Part shown: positions 55,873-64,000 of the stretch, one piece after another | Position numbering within the stretch: position 1 is the first letter of the stretch | Layout of the letters: each line of letters starts with the position of its first letter | Origin: Papaver somniferum | Taxonomy: Eukaryota; Streptophyta; Magnoliopsida; Ranunculales; Papaveraceae | Reading direction: 5' to 3' | DNA length: 64,000 nt | Assembly (NCBI RefSeq): GCF_003573695.1 | Contig: NC_039358.1 | Coordinates: 234,187,560-234,251,559, forward strand | Position numbers and translations under genes: made by a program | Notes under the pieces: generated by a model | The model's input: only the letters and a program-made list of their open reading frames with translations | Database searches by the model: none | What the model was told of the DNA's origin: nothing

Positions 55873-58640
55873 ATGGCTCCTACTGGTAAAAATAAGGAGA
55901 TTGTATTTAACAGATTAAAAACTGACTTCAACCATAGGGGGATTAAAAACTGACTTCAACCATAGGGGTTTAACCATAGGGGGTTACGAACTCTCTCTTC
56001 CTCCTTCATATAATTTCGTATCCAAACTTAATCTTGATCTAATGAAATATGATCAATGGAATAATCAAAAAATCATCGTTGCGTTAGGTCAACTTCAATT
56101 TCTACCAATCCCTTTATATAACCCTGAGATTCCTCTCTTCTATAGAATCCTTGCTGATGAAAGATTCACACGAGGAATATTTCAATTGAGTGGTGATTCT
56201 ATTAGGATACCATTAGAGTATGCTCGTCGCGCAACTGGTCTTGGAAATTCTTACCCTGATGAAGTGCGAAAAGAGGATCATTCATGATAAAATTATAGAT
56301 CATGCTGAGTATACTCTCGATAATTTCTTTAAGAACTATTACGTCACTGTTATGAAAAGTAACGTGACTAAATGGGCTGTTCGCATAAGGAGAGTGGATG
56401 GTATCGTTGAAGATGAAAAAATTATGCGAGATGTTGATTGGAATTCAAACTCTAATCGCGCTGCTCGCAGATCCAATGATTCTAGTTGGCTTAATTGCCC
56501 TGTCATCTTAGAAGGGTCCTTTGTATCTGGTAAAGCTGCGCATGGTTCTGACAATCCTCTGCCCGAGGATTTCCCTCTTTACCAACCTTGGGAATTTAAA
56601 TTACTCGCCAACGAGGAAAAGAAAGTAGCGGTATGTGATCCTCTTGATCCAATTTGTAAATTCTCATAACTTTCCTTCTCTTATTTTTTTTTTTTTCGCA
56701 TGATGCCAAAAAGGTCAGTATTTCACGCAAGGTATCAACTTCGCAGAATAAGGAAGTAAGAAACACACTTTCTAATTTTAACAATATTGTTGCCTCTGTT
56801 TCTTATCTTGATTATTTGCATAGGTGAATCCTTTGAATGACAAAACTTTAGGCAAGAGCACCCCTAAGAAACCCACGTCAAAATCTCTAACCAAGAAAAC
56901 TTCATTAAAATATGATGTCTCTAGGAAGCGTGCGAGATATGATTCTTCCTCAAGTTCGGAATCTTCAGATGGAGATACTTTTGTTTATGAAGAAGAGGTA
57001 TCGATCGGTTCGTATCGGAAGAAGTTGTCTGATCTTTTTTCTGGAGATGCTTTTGCTATTCTCGAGGATGATGAAACGGATCGTTCCTTCAAGATGATCT
57101 CAAGGATTTGTACTGCTTCTGATTGGGGATATCGATCTCTTCATGGAGCTGCCTCTGTGATAAACCCAGATTTTCAATTTGCGATGTATGGCTTGGTAAT
57201 ATATCTGCAACATTTGTCTTTATCTTTTCCTTATTATTTCTTTTTCTTATAATGGTTCTTTTACATTTCACAGAGTGCCCTCATATCTTATGCGATTTCT
57301 TTGGACAATGAAAGGAAGCTTCGCAAGTTGCAAGACAAGAATGCCAAACTGAAACATGAGAAGTCTATTCTTTTGGATGCGAATACGAATCTTACAGGCG
57401 AGAATACAAAGCTTAAAAATGAGAATTTAACTAATTCTCAATTGGTTCTCCAAGATCGATAAAGAAACAAGGAACTTATTGGTATGAAATTTATATTCTC
57501 ACTCTTTTCTTTTATGCGATCGTTCGCACTTCTTACTTAATTACCTTCGCAGACCTGTATGACCTTTCAGATGAAACGGCTAATCTTCCCGATGATGAAA
57601 TTCTTTTAGAGCATCTCAATTCCTCTTTAAATAATTATCCTACTCGTGGATTTGAAAATCTTAGCTTGGAAGAGTTAAGATTAAAATGTACTACCCTTAG
57701 ACAACGCCATAAAAGTGCATTATCCACTGCCAATAATTTTAAACATCGTTTTTACGAGGGGAGATAAGCAATTCAAGTACTGGAGGCGAAGAAAAACAAA
57801 CTTATTATTGAAAAAGACGAAATCGCTCTTAGGGGTGCGAAGGCACTAGAACAGTTTCAAGAATCCATTATTGAAGTTAAAATAGAACGTGATTCAGCTT
57901 TTCATGAGAGGGACACTGTTATTGAGGAAAGAAACTTAATTCGATCTCAACTCCTTATAGAAAGTGAAGTTGAGTTTAATTGGGATGCTAGAGTTCTTAA
58001 TGATGCTAGAAATAATTTAGGTGTAAGTATTAGCCTTCACACCGAGCATTCTACACTGGTCGCAGAAATTATTTCCAATTATGAAGGTCATATGTTGTTC
58101 TTTGATCTTCATTCATATTCTTTAAGAATAATTGTCTGTTATTTTAACTCTTTTGTCGATGCTTCGCAGAAAAAGAGAAGGAGTATCAAAAGAAAGTTGC
58201 AGAGCTAGAAACTTGCTTGGCTGCTAAACAAGAAAAATCATCCATTCGCAACTCAAAGTATCAGCAATTGAAGGAAAATTAGTTTAACTTAGTCCAAAAC
58301 AATCGTAACGATGGTAATCGCTCTCGTGAGGATGGTGTTAAAAGACTGAATTTACAGGAATTTACTAAAATTTACAACAAAAAATTACAAGAAGAAGAAG
58401 CAATCAATTTTCATCTCCCTCATTTCGCTCAGTCTCAGAATCACCAATTTCTTCCTTAGAATCTTCTTCTCCATCAGTAACTTGGATATCAAGAATGGTA
58501 TTCCTTTGTTGAAATACAGCTTTCCAGTGATTCCTGAAAATGTACCCATTCCTGATATCCAAGTTACTGATGGAGAAGAAGATTCTAAGGAAGAAATTGG
58601 TGATTCTGAGACTGAGCGAAATGAGGGAGATGAAAATTGA
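55873..58640 (+). pseudogene. Antisense, multi-exon coiled-coil gene inside element E
   Basis: ATG at 55873 gives MAPTGKNKEIVFNRLKTDF, then a 28-bp tandem duplication shifts the frame. Exon 1 continues with GGYELSLPPSYNF, a globular region FLPIPLYNPEIPLFYRILAD and GDSIRIPLEYARRATG, then (other frame) WAVRIRRVDGI to GTATGT at 56631. Exon 2 (about 56824-57194) is Lys/Ser-rich with a DSSSSSESSDGD stretch. Exon 3 (about 57274-57480) and exon 4 (about 57554-58085) are long coiled coils. Exon 5 starts at about 58170 and the frame ends in an acidic tail at 58640. GT/AG introns follow the plus strand, so the gene is transcribed opposite to E. The N-terminal part recalls the plant transposon-associated (putative gypsy type) domain. 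Several stops are present. Confidence 0.6.
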
Positions 58641-58700
58641 TTGCTTCTTCTTCTTGTAATTTTTTGTTGTAAATTTTCGTAAATTCCTGTAAATTCAGTC
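58344..58700. repeat. Near-perfect inverted repeat, arms 157 bp, loop 42 bp
   Basis: 58344-58500 and 58543-58700 are reverse complements with two mismatches and a one-base indel. The right arm encodes the acidic C-terminus of the antisense gene (VTDGEEDSKEEIGDSETERN) and the left arm is its inverted copy. A transcript through here would fold into a long hairpin. Confidence 0.9.
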
Positions 58701-59483
58701 ATCTTTTTAATATAATTCTTCTTTTCTTCTCTTCATATTTATAACCTCTTCATATGCATATAAGACTATCAAAATGGGGCAAATAACACTTCCTTTGCAT
58801 TCCCATTCTTGCCTGTTGTTATTTGTCATATATTGATACACCAAATATGATTGGTATCCTTTATTAAAAACTTCTCTTGGTGTGAGCATATGTGTAACTT
58901 TATGAATAATTTCTTTTCTTGTATTATCCATGAGGTCTTATTTTTGCCTTCCTATGTAAAGGTCTTACGTTTCCTCTGTTTATGTGCGACGAAATCGCAG
59001 GCAGTTTTTACACCATAGTGTATTAACCCATTGACCTCGTCTTATCATTTTCTTGTATTATTTCCTCTTCAGGTTAATTCACATAAATATCACAAGTCTT
59101 AATACTCGTATGAGTTATAAGTCTTATGACAATTACGACTTTTGACACAATTCAGCTCCCTAATGGAGGGTGTCGTCCTTATCTTCCCCCTGATTTCCCT
59201 TTCAAGGAAACTTACCTCTATAGGGTTAAGATGATGGCTCTTCCCATCCAGTTTTTCAACAACCAGTTGATTCCGTAGTCTCGCATACACTACCTATAGG
59301 GTTTATGGAAGCAAGACTGCACCCTAAGTGGGGTATCTTCGGACCGAGTGCATCATAGTCAGGACTTTTCAAGAGTGGCAAGGTACGCTCCAGACGTCCC
59401 GGGCACTCTTGACTCAACCGTGTACCTCGGCGCCCTGATCGAGTTTTTGTACTCCTTGGGAGAGCCTTTCTCACCTTAGGCTC
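58701..59483. other. Element E between the antisense gene and gag
   Basis: Where protease and reverse transcriptase would be expected, there is less than 0.8 kb and no pol motif. GC-richer DNA at 59270-59470 reads partly like coding sequence on the minus strand but matches nothing I know. Confidence 0.45.
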
Positions 59484-61726
59484 TCAATCTAAGATTACTA
59501 TCTTAGCCATTCGCAATATAATATTCCTCACATTTCTACAGTTGCTTGTTGTGTGACCATGGAATCTATGATAGATACAAAATTCTTTGCTCCTCCTCCC
59601 TGGCGGTGGCTCTTCGCCTACATTATGTGGTTCTGGAATATCATCCATTAAGAGAGCGGCTTCCCATACTTTATCCACTGTAGTATTTAACTTTGGTAAA
59701 TTTATCTGTTCCCACACCATTCTTCCATTTTTCTTGTTATAATGTGTTTGTTGTCCTGCAGAACTTCCTGGCTGAATTGTATCAGTACCTCCACGATTTT
59801 GAAGTTGCTTGTTTCTGTACTCTTTATCAAATTCTGCTTGATCTGCACTTCCCATAGCTACCATCTTTTGTTCCATCTCTGCATTATTCCTCTCTTGATT
59901 TCCCTGCGATGTACTCGCAACAGCATTTGTCAACCTCGGAAGTAAACTTGTATTTCCACCTTTCGAATCAGATATTGTGACTGGGTAAGACTCCATATCT
60001 CTTTGCTTTTCCTCAAGTGTTATATATTCTTCTTGAAATTCGCGCAGCTCCGATATTGTTATTGTATCCTTTATTCTGAAGATTTGGGTATATAATAGAT
60101 TGGTTGCAAAGAGAGCATTAATGAATGCAATAATAAGATGTCGCTCATCCACCCGTTTTCCCATTTCACTACACATGGTTCTCCAACGTGTCGTTAAATG
60201 ACGTAAACTCTCATTTATTCTTCTGCGAAGTCCGAATGTTGTCTCAATTCTTGGTCTGGATAGATTATTACTTATGTATTGCCCCAAAAAGACATTTATT
60301 AAGTGATGAAACGAACCAATGGATTCTACAGATAGTCCTTCAAACCACTTCAAAGCTTCACCTGCTAAACTTGCAGCAAAATACTTGCACATTACTGCAT
60401 CACAATTTTCCCACTGCAATAAAGATCTTGCATAAGCCTTCACATGTTGTATCGCACATGCACTTCCATCAAATATACTTGTAAATGCCGGTAAACTGCA
60501 CTTGGATGGTATTGGTGCTCTTTGAATTTCTTTTGTAAATGGAGTTTTTCCAGCTTCCTCCACTGCTTCCTCCAATTGTCTTCTTCCATCGTTTCTTTTT
60601 GTAGTCATCATTTCTCTTAATTCTGCCATCTCCTTAAGAATATCTTTGCTTAATGATTGATCCTAATCCTCTCGCATGGGTCTTTTTAATCTTGCTTGTC
60701 TCAATCTCTTCTCATGATTGTTTTGGCGTATTGCCTCTTGTTTCTCCTGTTATTCAGTTTCTTCTCTTCTCCGCCTACGCCTTTCATTATTTGCTTCATT
60801 TTGTACTCTATCATGTCTTTCTTCATTGCATGTGCGATCATATCGATGTCTTGATATTTCTCTTTCTTGTGGTATAACTCGACCTTGATCTATATCATCT
60901 ATGCGATGACGCTTGCGTCCCCTTACCCGATTATCAAATGACGCAATCCTCTTTGTAATTCTCTCTCTTCTAATTCTTCCCTTCTTTTCTGTCTATCTCT
61001 TGTACGTGCAGTCTCCCGTTCGCGCTCACATTCGTCTCTTAATATTTCTCTGCCATGTAATATCATTTGTCCTTGCCTTGGATCTTCTTCTTCCCTTTCA
61101 AAATTAATATGTGCGCGACGAAGAAGTTTTCGTGGATGTTCATACCGATTAGTTGCTAAGTCAACTTTATGTCTCCTTTCCCTTTGATCCTCCAAATTTT
61201 CATTTTCTTGCGAGTTTTCTTCAATGACTTCCATGTGTTTCCTTCGCCTATCATTTCCTCGATTAGATTGACTTTGTGTGGAGGAACTTCTACTTGATCT
61301 TGACCTTGAACGTGTAGCACTCCTTGACCTTTGTTCTTGTAGTCTAAGATTCTCTTCTCGTAAATCATCGTTTTGACGGATTAAATTCGCACGCTCTTCT
61401 TCTTCTCTCTTTCGTTCAATTAGTAATCTTTGCCTAAGCTCTGCAATCGTCATATTTCCTTCACTCGCTGTAACTGGTTCTTTGTTCCCAATTCTCTGTT
61501 CTTCCTCTGTAGAATCCGTCATTGCAGTATGGACACTCACTCTATCATAATCTATATCATTATTCTGTCCTTGTTCTCGCTGAGATCCAATTGGAATTTC
61601 TGTTCTTTGATGTTCTTCCATTCTTTCCTCTGGTTGCTCAAGATTTGTAATTCATATTCGTTCAACAATTATGTTACTTCTTCTAGTTGTCCTTCCTTGT
61701 TCAACAACAGACTCGATCCTTACCAT
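59484..61726 (-). pseudogene. Element E gag (Tat-type), with stops and one frameshift
   Basis: ATG at 61726 (MVRIESVVEQGRTTRRS) leads, through a TGA at 61654, to a charged N-terminal region with a coiled coil (RQRLLIERKREEEERANLIR) and an Arg/Ser-rich part. A frameshift near 60950 and two in-frame stops (60750, 60663) precede the capsid-like Retrotrans_gag domain (from 60629): TPFTKEIQRAPIPSKCSLPA, QHVKAYARSLLQWENCDAVM, CKYFAASLAGEALKWFEGLS and NESLRHLTTRWRTMC. It ends with a knuckle-like CIYHRFHGHTTSNCRNVRN (C-x2-H-x4-H-x4-C). The total is about 750 codons. Gag forms the particle that packages element RNA; this copy is broken. Confidence 0.8.
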
Positions 61727-61799
61727 TTCTAAATTTTTAGATCACACTTTTTTCCTTAAAGTCTATTATATACTATCAAGAATTATCATCCAAAGCCGT

Positions 61800-61814
61800 T
61801 TCTAGCGCCAAATC
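61800..61814 (-). promoter_or_regulatory. Primer-binding site of element E
   Basis: The minus strand reads TTTGGCGCTAGAAACGG just inside the 5' LTR. It is nearly identical to the sequence after the LTR of element F (40451-40468). The tRNA is not assigned. Confidence 0.6.
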
Positions 61815-62275
61815 TTACAACTACACTCTACTCAAACTAATCCAATTTCTAAGTCATCATTATGAATTCTTATTTGGTTAATTGAATATTGAGAATGTTT
61901 ACAAGATAGATTCAAGTATTACAACAATTTTACTTGAAACCTAAATTCACTTTCTGTCTCTCTCTCGATTTCTTGACCAAGACTTATCCTTCCACCCCTA
62001 CAAGTAATGACCTCTCTCCTTTGTATAAAATTTTACATAGTGGATGACAGCTAAGATACCCACTATTTTCGGGATCACTATGCGACACATTCGCTCATAT
62101 ACAATCGCTCATCTTCGCATAATATACCTCTTCGCACAGTTCTCCACACTTTACTCGTGACTTTGCTGACATCATCTGGTGCGTCATCTCAACTTTGTTG
62201 TGTGCGATGTTGTTCGCGTAGGTTGTATTCTTTACTTCGCGTGATTACTAACGTGCGCGATATTTAACTCTTACA
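61813..62275 (-). repeat. 5' LTR of element E
   Basis: Matches 55080-55537. The outer end ATTTAACTCTTACA is followed by the duplication ACATA. CTTTGTATAAAATTTTAC (left LTR CTTTATATAGAATTTTAC) lies at about 62019; a minus-strand promoter was not located with certainty. Confidence 0.8.
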
Positions 62276-62280
62276 ACATA

Positions 62281-62965
62281 ATTCTGAACAGCAAGGGCTG
62301 TGTGAAGGAGTGATTACCCCTTTTTTGGGAATTAGCATTAGTGCAGCGGTTTCGATTTACAGTTGGAAAGACTGATTTTCTTAAATTCTCTATTGCCCTC
62401 GGTTACCATGGATATTGGGTATTGATTGTGAGCTAGAATCTGTTACCACTTTGCATTCAATTCAAAGTTGATAAATCCGAAATCTAACATGTTTTGTTGA
62501 CAGATTCATTCTAATTGATTGTATTTCAACTTTGTGACCGAAAAAAGTTGTCCGGCGAACTCAAATACATGTCTTGAGTCCCGATTCACTGTTTTTATGG
62601 TCATTGTGATCTAAATATGGGATGGCGTTGAAAGCTAATAGCAAATTTCAGCATTTTAGATTTGGAATCTGAACTGAAACTCAAAAGTTATGAAGAATCA
62701 TAAAGAACTGTTGATTATAACACAATTTGCAACGCAACCATAAAAGGGGGAATCTTGCTCTAGTTTCAATAATTATTTACAAACAATGTTTGCTCTTTCT
62801 CCATATACACCTATCAAAACAACCTGAAGTGAAACTACCAAAATATCATTTACCACATTCACCAGTTTTCCTTTTCATATTTGTACAGAATTACAGAAGA
62901 TTAAAAGGAGATGCAAGATTGGAATGCCTGTTACAAAAAGTGAAGGCCACTTACACAACAATCTA
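62281..62965. other. Unassigned DNA, probably 3' UTR of the right-edge gene in part
   Basis: No gene accepted. The right part (about 62720-62965) lies directly downstream of the stop codon of the minus-strand exon and may be its 3' UTR. Confidence 0.4.
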
Positions 62966-63185
62966 TCACTTGGCGGTTTCATCTCCATGGCTGGCAGTTG
63001 TAGCTGGAAGGAAAAAAGGATCTTTTCCGTTTTGATAAATACTGAATAACTGCGTAGAGTATCTTCTAGCCAGCCTCTTGCAGTCGTCAACTGCATTAGA
63101 ATCGAATATCTCCAACTCTTCGACAGACTTGTTCAGGCCACCTTCGCAGTCCTCATCCATTAGAAACTTGGCCAAACTAGTACAC
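62966..63185 (-). CDS. Terminal exon of an unrecognised host gene
   Basis: After the splice-acceptor-like CTCTCAACAG (minus strand), 73 codons read CTSLAKFLMDEDCEGGLNKS, VEELEIFDSNAVDDCKRLAR and RYSTQLFSIYQNGKDPFFLP to a stop at 62966. Composition and the clean frame look like a conserved plant protein C-terminus, with no stops or frameshifts. I do not recognise the family. An upstream exon may lie near 63290-63390 (minus strand), where a frame ending VLVDAPALGRKPAIK could splice in phase to this exon, but this is uncertain. The rest of the gene would be to the right of the window. This is the only part of the window that might be a living host gene. Confidence 0.5.
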
Positions 63186-64000
63186 CTGTTGAGAGGAAAT
63201 ATCAGTAAGGCTAAAAGTCTATGAATACGAGAAACCAAGAAAATATGTTACTGTTGATTCATTCTTCTCATTCCATTTTATTCATTGCTCTTCAACATAA
63301 CTATAAACATTTTGATGGCTGGCTTTCTGCCCAGTGCAGGTGCATCCACGAGCACAAAACTGTTGCTCCCACTGCTCAACCAACAACTACAGATTTGAAA
63401 TCTGGGGAAGCCAGAAAACCGTTTATCTGACAATTACGAGAAATCAACCACTAATTTTTCTGGTGCCACCCAATTCCTTCAATAGTTGATATACAAAGCC
63501 CGCAGTCAGTACAAGAATTGAAATTTCATTTTGAGAAGCTATATGCAGGAACTCCACCAACTATATTGAGAACTAACAACAGGATTTCAGTGAAGGAAGG
63601 CAGTGCTATATTTTGACCGGGACATGAGAAAGGAACAAATGCATGATATGCTCATTCCTCTTGACTTGCATTTTGATTCGAACCATAAAGGTTCAAGTCT
63701 TCAGACATTGTGACACACAAGTAATAATGCTCTAACTACTGCTAAAATGAGAGGATAGTTTTCTAAAGTAAAGCCAGATAATAGAAGAATTGCATCATTT
63801 ATATGATACGGTAATCAAGATATTACAATAACAACCTATGAATTCAACAGGAGAAAGTGAAATGAGACCATGCAACAGATTAAGCAACTGAACATAGACA
63901 ACATAAAAAATGTATACCAACAAGATCTCAAATTTTTGCGCCATTGAACAAGCCACTGTATTTTAACTCCAAAAGCAGTAATTTGCGAATTGGAGAAAGC
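63186..64000 (-). other. Introns and possible exons of the right-edge gene
   Basis: AT-rich, intron-like DNA. Only 63290-63390 has exon-like composition on the minus strand. I see no other feature up to the window end. Confidence 0.35.

Larger units (their letters stand above)
55062..62275 (-). mobile_element. Gypsy element E: gag on the minus strand, no pol, intron-bearing antisense gene
   Basis: LTRs at 55062-55537 and about 61813-62275 are 5-6 percent different by eye. The outer termini TGTAGTTG...TCTTACA are flanked by the duplication ACATA (55057-55061, 62276-62280). On the minus strand: 5' LTR, primer-binding site TTTGGCGCTAGAAACGG, a long gag (61726-59484), about 0.8 kb of non-coding DNA, then a region whose gene is on the plus strand (55873-58640), a purine tract and the 3' LTR. 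No protease, reverse transcriptase or integrase was found. Gag resembles Tat-lineage Gypsy elements. Confidence 0.85.

Noticed and set aside
63221..63430. Plus-strand ORF of 69 codons
   Set aside because: Opposite the likely minus-strand exon and intron of the right-edge gene; composition does not look coding.
1..64000. tRNA, rRNA or organellar genes
   Set aside because: None recognised on either strand. The TGGTATTAGAGC and TGGCGCC strings are retroelement primer-binding sites, not tRNA genes.

Overview
This window is plant nuclear DNA, almost certainly from a eudicot. The evidence is intron-bearing relics of plant genes (an HY5-type bZIP, a laccase, a Shewanella-like protein phosphatase), plant-specific Gypsy and Copia retrotransposons, CACTA and hAT transposons, and AT-rich intergenic DNA. 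I cannot name the species from sequence alone. No rRNA, tRNA, CRISPR or prokaryotic gene was seen. I found no clearly intact protein-coding gene. The only candidate for a living host gene is one terminal exon at the right edge, on the minus strand.

Left two thirds (1-39653): nested transposons, most bounded by target-site duplications (TSDs) that can be read directly. The oldest host layer is a decayed plus-strand Gypsy chromovirus-like pol (called D; 6503-7123 and 36546-38890). A minus-strand Copia-like element without pol (184-6502) abuts or is inserted in it. D is split inside its reverse transcriptase by a CACTA transposon (7124-36545, TSD TGA), which carries exons of a host phosphatase gene. 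The CACTA element is split by Gypsy element A (10071-35296, minus, TSD GGAGT). A in turn holds element B (about 16013-24044, plus, same family but opposite orientation) in its body and an Athila-type Gypsy C (28378-35191, minus, TSD GTAGG) in its right LTR. A and B both lack reverse transcriptase, RNase H and the integrase core. Both keep gag, a protease-like segment and the end of pol, and both carry a related ORF on the strand opposite to gag.

Middle (38895-48064): a tryptophanyl-tRNA synthetase retropseudogene cut by an LTR with primer-binding site (F), then a dead hAT-Ac transposase gene with a 3' terminal inverted repeat, then an HY5-like bZIP relic cut by GC-rich repeats that may be a Helitron 3' end.

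Right third (48065-64000): small DNA transposons, an array in which the motif AGTTCGGTTA alternates orientation about 17 times in 500 bp, a laccase pseudogene beside a perfect CACTA-type MITE (50789-51067, TSD ACA), a minisatellite, and Gypsy element E (55062-62275, TSD ACATA). E has gag on the minus strand, no pol, and on the plus strand an intron-containing coiled-coil gene that ends in a nearly perfect 157-bp inverted duplication.

Four of the LTR elements (Copia, A, B, E) have no reverse transcriptase, so they must have moved using enzymes from other elements. Three of them (A, B, E) carry antisense ORFs. That recurring layout is the most interesting signal here. All identifications are by eye from translated motifs and remembered family features; no database search was run.
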